A stretch of DNA of 64,000 nt, taken from positions 124,001 to 188,000 of the forward strand of contig NZ_FNDR01000008.1 of the NCBI RefSeq assembly GCF_900099805.1, given 5' to 3'. Within the stretch, counting starts at the first letter, position 1. Every line of letters starts with the position of its first letter. This document shows positions 16,851-26,349 of the stretch, one piece after another. Made by a program: the position numbers and the translations under genes. The stretch is from Variovorax sp. OV700 (GTDB lineage: Bacteria; Pseudomonadota; Gammaproteobacteria; Burkholderiales; Burkholderiaceae_C). The notes beneath the pieces were generated by a model. It did not search any database. It was not told where the DNA came from and saw only the letters and a program-made list of their open reading frames with translations.

Positions 16851-17789
16851 ATGACCACGATCACACGCAAGCGCTCGATCCCCCGTCAGCGCCAACCCGA
16901 ACTTGAGCGCGACATCGCGCGCTCCCCATCGCTGGGCTACGAGGCACCCGAAACCGGCCTGGTGCGATGCCTTGCGCATGGTTTTCCGAGCCCGCTGGTG
17001 CGATGGCACTTCCATGAAGACTACGAACTGCACCTGATCACCGAGACCTCGGGCAAGGCCTTCATCGGCGACTGGATCGGGCCGTTCCAGCCCGGGCATT
17101 TGGTGCTCTGCGGGCCGCGGCTGCCGCACAACTGGATCTCTCTCGACGTGCCCGAAGGCGGCGCCGCGGGGCGCGACCGGGTGATCCAATTCCGCCATGA
17201 GCCCATCGAACGCGCGGCAGAGGAGATTCCCGAACTGCGCGAGGTGATGCAGCTGTTCGAACGAGCGCGGCACGGCATCGAGTTCTTCGGCATGTCGCAG
17301 CAGGCGCAAACGCATTGGGACAACATCAAGGCCGCGCGCGGCATGCGCCGGCTCGGCCTGTTCTTCGAGTTCATGGCCGACCTGGCGCAATGCACCGACT
17401 ACCGGCTGCTGTCGAGCGTGCAGATGCAGGGCGCGCAGGGCGCCGATGGCGATGCGCAGGTCGACCAGATCAACGGCATCGTCAACCGCATCACTGCCAA
17501 TCTGGCGGAGTCCATCTCGATGTCCGACGTGGCAGCCGAACTCGGCATGAGCGAGAGCCGCTTCAGCCGCTTCTTCCGGCGCTCCACCGGCAACAGCTTT
17601 ACCGACTTCGTCAACCGCGTGCGCATCAACAGCGCCTGCCATCTGCTGATGCAGACCGACCACTACGTGACCGACATCTGCTATCAGGTCGGCTTCAACA
17701 ACGTCGCCAACTTCAACCGGCGTTTCCTTGAAATCAAGGGCATGACGCCGAGCGAATTCAGGCGCCAGGCCGACACGCGCTTCGGCTGA
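16851..17789 (+). CDS. AraC-family transcriptional regulator, likely polyol operon activator
   Basis: This is a 312-aa protein. The N-terminal half carries a cupin-like sensor region (WHFHEDYELHLIT, LVLCGPRLPHNW). The C-terminal ~100 residues hold two helix-turn-helix units (MSDVAAELGMSESRFSRFF and VTDICYQVGFNNVANFNRRF) ending in the classic MTPSEFRRQ. It lies inside the operon, 12 bases after the kinase, as MtlR accompanies the mtl genes of Pseudomonas. Polyol-dependent activation of the promoter before the binding-protein gene is the simplest model. Confidence 0.9.
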   Translation: MTTITRKRSIPRQRQPELERDIARSPSLGYEAPETGLVRCLAHGFPSPLVRWHFHEDYELHLITETSGKAFIGDWIGPFQPGHLVLCGPRLPHNWISLDVPEGGAAGRDRVIQFRHEPIERAAEEIPELREVMQLFERARHGIEFFGMSQQAQTHWDNIKAARGMRRLGLFFEFMADLAQCTDYRLLSSVQMQGAQGADGDAQVDQINGIVNRITANLAESISMSDVAAELGMSESRFSRFFRRSTGNSFTDFVNRVRINSACHLLMQTDHYVTDICYQVGFNNVANFNRRFLEIKGMTPSEFRRQADTRFG

Positions 17790-17831
17790 AGTCGAGCCGA
17801 CGAGCTTTCAAGCCCATCAGGGAGCACCATC

Positions 17832-19304
17832 TTGTATCTGGGACTGGACCTCGGCACGTCCGAGCTCAAGGCACTGCTGCTCGCGAGCGATCACCGCATC
17901 GTCGGCGTGGCACGCGCACCGCTCACGGTCGATCGGCCGCAACCGCTCTGGTCGGAGCAATCGCCGAGCCAGTGGTGGCAGGCGCTCGAAAAGGTCATGG
18001 CCGAGCTGCGGCAGGCGCACGCGGACGCGCTCTCTGCCGTTCGTGCCATCGGCCTCTCGGGCCAGATGCACGGCGCCACGCTGCTCGATGCGGCGGGCGA
18101 CGTACTGCGACCCGCCATCCTCTGGAACGACGGGCGCAGCGGCGCGCAGTGCGATGCGCTCATGCGCGCCGTGCCGCGCCTGGGCGAGATCGCGGGCAAC
18201 CTGGCCATGCCGGGGTTCACCGCGCCCAAGCTGCTGTGGGTGCGCGAGCACGAGCCTGAAATCTTCAATCGCACGGCGCGCGTGCTGCTTCCAAAAGACT
18301 GGCTGCGCTTCATGCTCAGCGGCGAGGCCGTCAGCGAGATGTCCGACGCCGCGGGCACGCTGTGGCTCGACGTCGGTGCGCGCGACTGGTCCGACGAGCT
18401 GCTTACGGCCACGGGGCTCACGCGCGACCACATGCCGCGGCTGGTCGAGGGCAGCGAGGTGTCGGCGCTGCTCAAGCCCGACCTTGCGGCGCGCTGGGGC
18501 GTCGGCAGCGGCTCTCCAGTGCGCATTGCCGGTGGCGCGGGCGACAACGCCGCGAGCGCCGTCGGCATGGGGCTGGTGGAGCCGGGGCAGGGCTTCGTCT
18601 CGCTTGGCACTTCAGGCGTGGTGTTCGTCTCGACCGACCGCTTTCTGCCGAACCCGGCGCAGGCCATGCATGCGTTCTGTCACGCGCTGCCGAAGCGTTG
18701 GCACCAGATGTCGGTGATGCTCTCGGCTGCAAGCGCGGTGAGCTGGGCCGCCAGGACATTCAGGTTTGTCGACGAGGCCGCGCTGCTCGAAGCGGCCGCG
18801 TCGGTCGAGCTGGCACGACGCGAACGTTGTCCGTGGTTCCTGCCGTACCTGTCGGGCGAGCGCTCGCCGCACAACAACCCGAATGCGCAGGGCGTGCTGT
18901 TCGGATTGACGCATGCGCATGGACCGGCGGAGATCGCCTATGCCGTGGTCGAAGGCGTGAGCTTCGGGCTGCGCGACGGCTTCGACACCCTGCGCCTGCC
19001 TGCCGACACGCCGCTGCGCGAAGTCGCGCTGGTCGGTGGCGGTGCACGCAGCGTGTGGTGGGGTCAGTTGCTGGCCGACATCTTCCAGGTGCCGCTCACT
19101 CTGTACGCGGGCAGCGAGACGGGCGGCGCGCTTGGCGCGGCGCGCCTTGCCTGGCTGGCCGATGGCGGCACCGTCGCCGAGGTGTGCACGCTGCCGCCAG
19201 TGAGGCAGCAGCTCGTGCCGTCGGCGGTTGATGCGGATTTGCACAGCTCGCGGCATGCGCGATTCCAGGAGCTGTACGTCGCGCTGCAAAGCCAATTCCA
19301 GTAA
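17832..19304 (+). CDS. xylB: Xylulokinase
   Basis: This 490-aa FGGY-family kinase phosphorylates D-xylulose to D-xylulose 5-phosphate. It begins with the ATPase fold MYLGLDLGTSELKALLL. It has the substrate-side motif GLSGQMHGATLLD, followed by ILWNDGRS, and the C-terminal nucleotide motif ALVGGGARSVWWGQLLADI. The start codon is TTG at 17832, supported by CAGGGAGCACC and by the conserved GLDLGTS start. It closes the arabinitol branch (arabinitol to xylulose to xylulose 5-phosphate) and is followed by a shared bidirectional terminator. Confidence 0.94.
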   Translation: MYLGLDLGTSELKALLLASDHRIVGVARAPLTVDRPQPLWSEQSPSQWWQALEKVMAELRQAHADALSAVRAIGLSGQMHGATLLDAAGDVLRPAILWNDGRSGAQCDALMRAVPRLGEIAGNLAMPGFTAPKLLWVREHEPEIFNRTARVLLPKDWLRFMLSGEAVSEMSDAAGTLWLDVGARDWSDELLTATGLTRDHMPRLVEGSEVSALLKPDLAARWGVGSGSPVRIAGGAGDNAASAVGMGLVEPGQGFVSLGTSGVVFVSTDRFLPNPAQAMHAFCHALPKRWHQMSVMLSAASAVSWAARTFRFVDEAALLEAAASVELARRERCPWFLPYLSGERSPHNNPNAQGVLFGLTHAHGPAEIAYAVVEGVSFGLRDGFDTLRLPADTPLREVALVGGGARSVWWGQLLADIFQVPLTLYAGSETGGALGAARLAWLADGGTVAEVCTLPPVRQQLVPSAVDADLHSSRHARFQELYVALQSQFQ

Positions 19305-19314
19305 TACGACGGGC

Positions 19315-19347
19315 AATAAAAAAGGGCCGCTTTCGCGGCCCTTCTTG
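19315..19347. terminator. Bidirectional intrinsic terminator between xylB and groEL
   Basis: The hairpin GGGCCGC-TTTC-GCGGCCC (19324-19341) has an A-run on its left (AATAAAAAA) and a T-rich run on its right (TTCTTGTT). It can thus end xylB transcription on the plus strand and groEL transcription, with a better U-tract, on the minus strand. Confidence 0.8.
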
Positions 19348-19372
19348 TTGGTGAGCAGTGCTCAGCCGGGCA

Positions 19373-21025
<1,653 letters not shown>

Positions 21026-21055
21026 GTTTTATTACTCCGAATGGGGATGGATGGA

Positions 21056-21346
21056 TTACTTCTCGACGACCGCGAACAGGTCGTCTTCCTTCATGACGAG
21101 CAATTCGTCACCGTCGACCTTGACGGTCTGGCCGCTGTACTTGCCGAACAGGACGCGATCGCCGACCTTGACGGTCAGTGCGGTCAGGTCGCCCTTGTCG
21201 GTGCGCTTGCCCGGGCCCACGGCCAGGACTTCACCCTGATCGGGCTTTTCGGCGGCTGCGTCGGGGATGACGATGCCGGAGGCAGTCTTGGTTTCGCTGT
21301 CAATACGCTTGACGATCACGCGATCGGCCAAAGGACGAAGTTTCAT
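21056..21346 (-). CDS. groES: Co-chaperonin GroES (10 kDa)
   Basis: This 96-aa lid of the GroEL chamber begins MKLRPLADRVIVKRID, and its mobile loop is SETKTASGIVIPDAAAEKP. I rejected the longer in-frame extension to 21433 because it would be translated across the CIRCE operator. An AGGAGATGCA ribosome site lies directly before ATG 21346. Expression should be heat-inducible through the promoter and operator just upstream. Confidence 0.97.
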   Translation of the reverse strand: MKLRPLADRVIVKRIDSETKTASGIVIPDAAAEKPDQGEVLAVGPGKRTDKGDLTALTVKVGDRVLFGKYSGQTVKVDGDELLVMKEDDLFAVVEK

Positions 21347-21426
21347 TGCATCTCCTGGATAAGAAACGGGGTTGTGGTCGGGCGCCGGACCTGAGGCCGG
21401 CGGCCCATCGACTGGGCGAGGGCTTG

Positions 21427-21453
21427 TTAGCACTCATCTACAGCGAGTGCTAA
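21427..21453. promoter_or_regulatory. CIRCE operator (HrcA binding site) of groESL
   Basis: This is a perfect copy of the CIRCE consensus: TTAGCACTC, nine bases, GAGTGCTAA. HrcA represses chaperone genes from this element, with GroEL itself modulating HrcA activity. It is placed in the 5' leader, about 80 bases before the groES ATG. hrcA is not in this window. Confidence 0.95.
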
Positions 21454-21481
21454 TCATAAGGGCAATCGGCAGACTTTCAAG
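21453..21481 (-). promoter_or_regulatory. Candidate heat-shock promoter of groESL
   Basis: On the minus strand, CTTGAAA (-35, 21475-21481) is followed 16 bases later by TATGAT (-10, 21453-21458), preceded by CCCT. The -35 agrees with sigma-32 consensus, and the -10 could be read by sigma-70 or sigma-32. The -10 touches CIRCE, so HrcA binding would block initiation. Confidence 0.55.
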
Positions 21482-21798
21482 GCCGGGGGGCCGGCCAGAT
21501 GCGGAACGACACTGTTCTTTCGTCAACGCGCCATTGAGCTTTCGTCGGCCGGTGCGAAGGGTCGCCCGATCGGCGCTGCGGCCAGGCACGGCACGTGCAG
21601 AATGCGACCAACAGCCGGAACCGGCCAGAAGCGGTGCCTCAGGAGCGCCCTCAGATTCGATTCAAGGAGGATGAACAAGGGTACGCTATGCCTGTCGCGC
21701 TCGGCCGCTGCCACGTAGCCCATCAGCACCTCGACGATGGAGTGCTCAGGAACGTCGCGAATGTTGAGCGCACGGGCGTGGCCGTGCAGCGGCCTGGA
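21482..21798. other. Non-coding stretch between the groESL promoter and the tetR gene
   Basis: About 315 bases with no convincing gene in any frame. Segments such as CTTTCGTCGGCCGGTGCGAA and ACAGCCGGAACCGGCCAGAA recall the degenerate intergenic sequence often seen at the edges of accessory modules in related bacteria. No insertion-sequence ends or direct repeats are visible. Confidence 0.4.
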
Positions 21799-22371
21799 TC
21801 AGACTGGCAGCAGGCCGGACGCGCGGTAGGCTTCCATCAAACTGTCGAACAGCTGAAGGTCTGAACGACTTCTAGCGAGTAGCTGAGCGCCCATGACCGC
21901 AGCGAAAATCGCCCGCGCACGAGCGTCGGCGGCATCAGGCTCGCACAAATTCGAGTTCACTACCAGCTTGGCGATCCAAGCGATGTTGACTTCCGCGAAC
22001 TGCGTGATCTGCGCTTTAACTTCCTCTGGCAAATCATCTGTTTCCGCGCCCATAAAGCTGCCAAGGCACAGGCGGTTTTCCGCTTCGAGCGAACGACGAA
22101 AAATCTCTGGGAACCGCCGCAGGGCGTCGATCGGGACGGGGCACTCCTCGGAAATTTTCGCCAAGGCAGAGGCGCCGTCTTCGACGTATTTTTTGGCCAC
22201 GGCCGCAGCGAGGTCGGCTTTGCCAGGGAAGTAGTAATAAATACTTCCCGCCTTGATCCCGACTTGCTGCGCGATCTCGCGGAGATTCAGACCCCCGTAA
22301 CCACGAGACTGGGCGATCTCCTTCGCGGCTAACAAGATTGATTCCCTGGCGTTGGTGTTCATGGCATTCAT
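21799..22371 (-). CDS. TetR-family transcriptional regulator
   Basis: This is a 190-aa repressor. The N-terminal helix-turn-helix is LNLREIAQQVGIKAGSIYYYFPGKADLAAAV (residues ~29-59), typical of TetR proteins. The C-terminal ~130 residues form the ligand-binding/dimer part. The glutathione S-transferase gene lies upstream on the same strand. A palindrome in front of this gene (22423-22436) matches the one in front of the transferase, which suggests autoregulation and control of the transferase. Start ATG 22371 is used; ATG 22362 is an alternative. The inducer is unknown. Confidence 0.9.
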   Translation of the reverse strand: MNAMNTNARESILLAAKEIAQSRGYGGLNLREIAQQVGIKAGSIYYYFPGKADLAAAVAKKYVEDGASALAKISEECPVPIDALRRFPEIFRRSLEAENRLCLGSFMGAETDDLPEEVKAQITQFAEVNIAWIAKLVVNSNLCEPDAADARARAIFAAVMGAQLLARSRSDLQLFDSLMEAYRASGLLPV

Positions 22372-22422
22372 GTCTTGTTCTTCGAAAACCGATAGCTCAG
22401 CGCTACCCCTGTGAATAGAAGT

Positions 22423-22436
22423 CTAACTTTTGTTAG
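22423..22436. promoter_or_regulatory. Operator-like palindrome upstream of tetR
   Basis: CTAAC-TTTT-GTTAG lies about 52 bases before the tetR ATG. It has the same arms and the same 4-base centre spacing as the site before the transferase gene, and is the likely autoregulatory TetR site. A separate stem-loop (TCGACCA-ATGG-TGGTCGA, 22469-22486) lies between it and the transferase stop. Confidence 0.55.
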
Positions 22437-22519
22437 GTGGGTCGCCTGGGCCTGGGACTACCCACGGATCGACCAATGGTGGTCGACCCGGCACCGGCCC
22501 GGCGCGTCAAAATGGGCGC

Positions 22520-23224
22520 TTACTGAGGGGCAATGTCCACCTCCGGGATGCCGCTTTGCCGATCGGCATAGGCCGCCTTGAAGCTGGGACGGGCTTGCCA
22601 ACGCTTCCAGTACGCATCCAGGAACTCGAAGCGTTCATCCAGCGGGGTCGCGTTGACGGGAAACTTGGAAAAAGCGATCGCAGTGCACAGCGTCATGTCT
22701 GCGAACGTCGGCTCCTCACCGCCCAGCAGCCACTCGCGGCCATCGGACAGATGTTGATTGACCAACGCGGCATGCGCCAGCGCTTCCTTGCGGCAGTGCT
22801 CACCCCACGCTTCGTTCTTGGTCAGTTCCAGCTTGAAGCCGAGGCCGGTGTGCAGTACGTGGAAGGCCGTCACGATGCGGTACAGGATGTGCACCCAGAT
22901 CCGGTTGTCCCACATGTTGTCCAGGCCCTGCTCCCGTGCATCGTTGCCCATGATCTTGCGGCCGGGATAGGCTTGGTCTAGATATCGAACGATTGCGGCC
23001 GCTTCAGAGATGGAAGTGCCGTCTGCCAGCAGCAGCGTCGGCGTCTCGCCCCAAGGGTTCATCTTCAGGTGGCGCCAGCCTCGTTGTTCTCCAACCGGCG
23101 TCATGTCATAGACGGTCTCGTTGAAATGGGTGGCAATGCCTTTTTCGTGCATGAACAGGCGCAGACGCTGCGGATTGGGGAACGCGGAGGGCGATGTGAA
23201 GAGCGAGAGTTTGTTGGCAAACAT
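22520..23224 (-). CDS. Glutathione S-transferase family protein
   Basis: This is a 234-aa cytosolic-type GST. The thioredoxin-like N-terminal domain includes LFTSPSAFPNPQRLRLFMHE, where a Ser/Pro-rich site replaces a classical catalytic Tyr. It also has NPWGETPTLLLADG with the cis-Pro, and SISEAAAIVRYLD for the glutathione gamma-Glu. The all-helical C-terminal domain follows, with FADMTLCTAIAF. It probably conjugates glutathione to electrophiles or dismantles such adducts; the substrate is unknown. It is paired with a TetR gene on the same strand, and its upstream region carries two operator-like repeats. Confidence 0.88.
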   Translation of the reverse strand: MFANKLSLFTSPSAFPNPQRLRLFMHEKGIATHFNETVYDMTPVGEQRGWRHLKMNPWGETPTLLLADGTSISEAAAIVRYLDQAYPGRKIMGNDAREQGLDNMWDNRIWVHILYRIVTAFHVLHTGLGFKLELTKNEAWGEHCRKEALAHAALVNQHLSDGREWLLGGEEPTFADMTLCTAIAFSKFPVNATPLDERFEFLDAYWKRWQARPSFKAAYADRQSGIPEVDIAPQ

Positions 23225-23249
23225 TGGAAGTCCTAGTGGTTAAAAAGAT

Positions 23250-23267
23250 ACCTGTCTAACAGCAGGT
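23250..23267. promoter_or_regulatory. Secondary operator-like repeat in the GST leader
   Basis: ACCTG-8 nt-CAGGT encloses a CTAACA half-site that resembles one arm of the main operator. It lies between the candidate -10 and the GST start codon, where bound repressor would block elongation or initiation. Confidence 0.35.
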
Positions 23268-23273
23268 AGGTGG

Positions 23274-23302
23274 ATGCTATGGCGCGCGAGTAAAAAGATC
23301 AA
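23274..23302 (-). promoter_or_regulatory. Candidate promoter of the GST gene
   Basis: On the minus strand, TTGATC (23297-23302) and TAGCAT (23274-23279) are separated by exactly 17 bases, a good sigma-70 spacing. The operator palindrome abuts the -35 and the secondary repeat follows the -10. Confidence 0.4.
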
Positions 23303-23306
23303 CCCT

Positions 23307-23324
23307 ACCTAACACCTGTTAGGT
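23307..23324. promoter_or_regulatory. TetR-type operator palindrome upstream of the GST gene
   Basis: This is a perfect 8-base inverted repeat with a 2-base centre, ACCTAACA-CC-TGTTAGGT. The core CTAAC-4 nt-GTTAG recurs before the tetR gene. The size and symmetry are those of TetR-family operators. Confidence 0.65.
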
Positions 23325-23855
23325 AACAATATGTTTCTTGGAATGCGGAAGAAAATGCTCTTCGTCATGTGTGCTTGCACATGCGACAGCTAGACCCATT
23401 TCACGTTTCCGACCAGTTCCCTCGCCTTACCTCGGGCAGCAAGACGGTGAGCATGTGAGGGGCTACGACGAGGGACCCGCCGGTTCTTGGTGGCGTGAGC
23501 ACCCGCGGCGGCTTGGAAATGCTTCGCATTGACGCGGAGCTTTTGCGAGGTTGGAGCGAACGGTTGCTTTAGAGGAATCTGGATGGCGGCTTTGGGGCCC
23601 AAAGCAGCCTGTCGCAAGCTAAGGTCGATCGTCGATCACGAGGGGCATACACGCGCGGACCCAACGGCGCGAAATCGAAATTTGCGAAGGTTCAACGGCG
23701 CGCTTCGCGAAGGTCGGATGGTGCCAGCGGTGCAATTGAAGGGATGGCCCCGAGGTTCTAGGTGCAAAGGTTCATTGACGCTCCGCAGCTACGGAGCGAG
23801 ACCGATGTCGGGCAAGAGCCATCGCATACGGCGGGATTCGGATTGAAAGCCCGGT
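23325..23855. other. Non-coding stretch between the GST operator and the histidine kinase gene
   Basis: About 530 bases with no gene I can support. It contains a small hairpin (CATGTG-6 nt-CACATG, 23366-23383) and AT/GC-mixed sequence lacking codon structure. Short open frames here (64-105 codons) have no recognisable protein features. It may be decayed coding sequence left at the edge of the TetR/GST module. Confidence 0.4.
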
Positions 23856-25619
23856 TCAACGTGATCGTTCATCGGTCTGCAACTCCACCAGCGCCCGGTA
23901 CAGCTGCTCGGGTGAGATCGGCTTGTGCAGCAGTGGAATACCGCTGGCCAGGGCTTCGCGAAGGCGCTCCGGGGCAGTGTCTCCGGTGATGATGAGGGCG
24001 GGTGTATGGCGGCCTCCCTGCCGAAGCAGTTGCTGACGCAATTCAGTGATGGCGTGAGCCCCGGTGCGCGGCCCACGCAGTCGATAGTCGCTGATGATGC
24101 AGGCAGGGGGATTTTGCAGGGCCAGCGGCAGGGCTTCCTCCAGAGATTCGGCGTCGTCGCAGGAGCAGCCCCAACTTTGCAGCAGGTGCACCATGGCGCT
24201 GCGCACAGTGGCATCGTCGTCGATCACCAGTACCCGCATGGGTTGCAACTGCGGCCCCTTTTGCAGTGGGGGTGGCACCGGTGCTACCGACAGGGGTAGC
24301 TCCAGCCGGAACACGCTGCCCTGCTCAGGCTTGGACGACAGCGTCAGCCCATGGCCCAATGACTTCGCCAATCCGTCGGCAATAGCCAGGCCGAGCCCCA
24401 GGCCTTTGTGCCGGTCGCGTTCGGGGTTGCCCAGTTGGTGAAACTCGCGAAAGATGGCTTGCTGGTCGGCTGGTGCGATGCCGATACCGGTGTCCCACAC
24501 CTCGATGCTCACGGTGTGCCCACGTTTTCGGCAGGTCACCAGCAGGCCGCCGCGCTGGGTATAGCGGATGGCGTTGGAGACCAGGTTGCGCACCACCATG
24601 CCGACCAGGATGGCATCGGATTGCACGGCCAGTTGAGTTTCCCGAGAGCGGTAGACCAGCCCCTTGGCATCGGCCAGCGGAGCGAAGTCGTTCTCGATCT
24701 GGTACAGCAGGTCTTGCAGGAGAAAGGGTTGTATCTGTGGCTGCACCACGCCGGCTTCGATGCGCGAAAAGTCCAGCAGGGTGTTGAGCATGTCGCTGGA
24801 GGCGCGCCAAGCCGACCGGGTGCTGACCAGCACCTCGCTTTGATACATCGACAGCGGGGTACGCGACAGCACGTCCAGAAACAGGCCTTGGGCGTGGATG
24901 GGTTGGCGCAAGTCGTGGCTGGCGGCGGCCAGGAAACGAGACTTGGCCAGGTTTGCCTGCTCGGCCGCTTCTTTCTGGACATGCAGGCGTTCGGCCAAGT
25001 CGGCAATCTGGAAGCGAGCTCGCAACGATTCGGTCAACTTGTCGTTGAGCGTCCGGGCAAAGCGCACCGCCAGCAGCGAATAGGCAAAAATCGTCAGGCC
25101 GACGGCTTGGTACAAGCGACCCCCAAGCAACAGATTGCCCGCGACGGCACTCACCGCGCAGGGCAGGAAAAAGCCATGGAAGGTCGGCAGGTGGATCGTC
25201 TGCGAAATCAGGGAACTCGAGACCATGCCGGCCAGCATGAGGGTGACCAGCAAGCGGTGTTCCACTTCGCCATATTGGAGCAAGCACAGAGCACCGCCAG
25301 CCCACAGCAACCCCGACGCGAGCGACAAGGCCGTGTGCAGATGAATCCGGCGGCTCACCTCCGTTTCCGTCACGGTCTGGTGCCGCAGCCACCACCAGCA
25401 TGCCAGGCGCACCAACGCGTGTGCAGCCAGCAACCCGCTCCACACCAGCAGCACGACCAAAGGAAGAACCTCGTGCATCACCCACAGCAGTGCAGTGGCC
25501 ACCAGCAGGCTGCCAAGGACGATGAAAGGCACGTTGCTTTGCAGCGTGATGAACTGGTGCAACTGGATCTGGGATTCGGCCTTGGAAGACAGAGGCGCAG
25601 GAGCGGGAGGCGAGTTCAT
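23856..25619 (-). CDS. Hybrid sensor histidine kinase/response regulator
   Basis: This is a 587-aa membrane protein with about six N-terminal hydrophobic segments (residues ~30-190) and no large periplasmic domain. A short coiled linker leads to HisKA with phospho-acceptor His235 (AAASHDLRQPIHAQ). HATPase_c follows, with Asn349 (N box), DTGIG at 376-380 and GLGLGLA near 407. A C-terminal receiver domain starts at Met461, with IDDDA and phospho-acceptor Asp511 (ISDYRLRG). No HPt domain is visible. It lies downstream of, and on the same strand as, the NarL-type regulator, which is its likely partner. The sensor type suggests a membrane-internal or cytoplasmic signal. Confidence 0.93.
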   Translation of the reverse strand: MNSPPAPAPLSSKAESQIQLHQFITLQSNVPFIVLGSLLVATALLWVMHEVLPLVVLLVWSGLLAAHALVRLACWWWLRHQTVTETEVSRRIHLHTALSLASGLLWAGGALCLLQYGEVEHRLLVTLMLAGMVSSSLISQTIHLPTFHGFFLPCAVSAVAGNLLLGGRLYQAVGLTIFAYSLLAVRFARTLNDKLTESLRARFQIADLAERLHVQKEAAEQANLAKSRFLAAASHDLRQPIHAQGLFLDVLSRTPLSMYQSEVLVSTRSAWRASSDMLNTLLDFSRIEAGVVQPQIQPFLLQDLLYQIENDFAPLADAKGLVYRSRETQLAVQSDAILVGMVVRNLVSNAIRYTQRGGLLVTCRKRGHTVSIEVWDTGIGIAPADQQAIFREFHQLGNPERDRHKGLGLGLAIADGLAKSLGHGLTLSSKPEQGSVFRLELPLSVAPVPPPLQKGPQLQPMRVLVIDDDATVRSAMVHLLQSWGCSCDDAESLEEALPLALQNPPACIISDYRLRGPRTGAHAITELRQQLLRQGGRHTPALIITGDTAPERLREALASGIPLLHKPISPEQLYRALVELQTDERSR

Positions 25620-25675
25620 TGAGACAGCCGTCGGAAACTACCGGGGCCTGAGTTGTTTCACGTTGAGGATTTGCC

Positions 25676-25696
25676 TACGCAGCGCCCCGCTGCGTA
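25676..25696 (-). terminator. Strong stem-loop between response regulator and kinase genes
   Basis: A perfect 9-base stem (TACGCAGCG-CCC-CGCTGCGTA) sits just past the regulator stop codon. It has no T-run, so it may attenuate read-through or protect the regulator mRNA, giving more regulator than kinase. Confidence 0.35.
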
Positions 25697-25703
25697 AGTC
25701 CTG

Positions 25704-26312
25704 TTAACCAATCAGCCCGTTTTGGCGTGCCGCAAACGTGGCCTGCGAGCGGCTGTTGACCCCCAGCAGGCCCAGCACCGCTTGCACGTGTCCGCGCACG
25801 GTGAATTCCGACACCTGCAGGCGCCGGGCAATGAGTTTGTTGGGCAGGCCCTGGCACAGCAGGTCCAGCACCTCGCATTGGCGGGGGGTCAGCCGCGGCA
25901 CGCCGGGCTTTATCGGGACGCTGCTGGCGAGGGGCAGTTGCTGCAGATGCGCCAGGGTGTGGCGAATCACCGCAATGATCTGGTCCGGGGTATCGCCCTT
26001 GGAAACGAAAGCCGCCGCGCCGCGTGCCAGAGCCTGGGCGATGGTGTCTGGCGTGGCGATGGAGGAGAGCATCACCACCGGCACCTGCGGCCAGCGTTGC
26101 CGAAGCAGCCCCAGCCCTTCCAGGCCGTTGACACCCTGCAGCTGGATGTCGAGCAGCACCAGTGCGGGGGGCTCGTCCGTCGTGCGAACGGCTTGCTCCA
26201 GGGACGCTGCCTCCAGTACCTCGACGTCGGCCATGCCCTGGAGCAAAACCAGACGCAGACCCGAGCGGAAAAGTGCGTGGTCGTCTATGAGCAGCAATTG
26301 CAACGGTGCCAT
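25704..26312 (-). CDS. Response regulator, NarL/FixJ (LuxR-type HTH) family
   Basis: This is a 202-aa two-domain regulator. The receiver domain has the acidic pocket IDDH (Asp10-Asp11), phospho-acceptor Asp55 (LVLLDIQLQG), Ser83 and Lys105 (FVSKGD). The C-terminal LuxR-type HTH runs from about residue 136 (LTPRQCEVLDLLCQGLPNK) to 190. It is transcribed divergently from the large two-partner secretion gene, 117 bases away, and its kinase gene follows on the same strand. Control of the secretion genes is inferred from position and from palindromes in the gap. Confidence 0.93.
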   Translation of the reverse strand: MAPLQLLLIDDHALFRSGLRLVLLQGMADVEVLEAASLEQAVRTTDEPPALVLLDIQLQGVNGLEGLGLLRQRWPQVPVVMLSSIATPDTIAQALARGAAAFVSKGDTPDQIIAVIRHTLAHLQQLPLASSVPIKPGVPRLTPRQCEVLDLLCQGLPNKLIARRLQVSEFTVRGHVQAVLGLLGVNSRSQATFAARQNGLIG

Positions 26313-26349
26313 CGCGCAAATTAAAACATCAGTTGCAAAAAGTTTCCAC

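Noticed and set aside
21523..21729. 68-codon minus-strand frame between groES and tetR
   Set aside because: No ribosome site, no conserved feature, and it sits in disordered intergenic sequence.
23529..23846. 105-codon plus-strand frame before the kinase gene
   Set aside because: Composition is irregular and I see no domain, signal or operon context; treated as non-coding.
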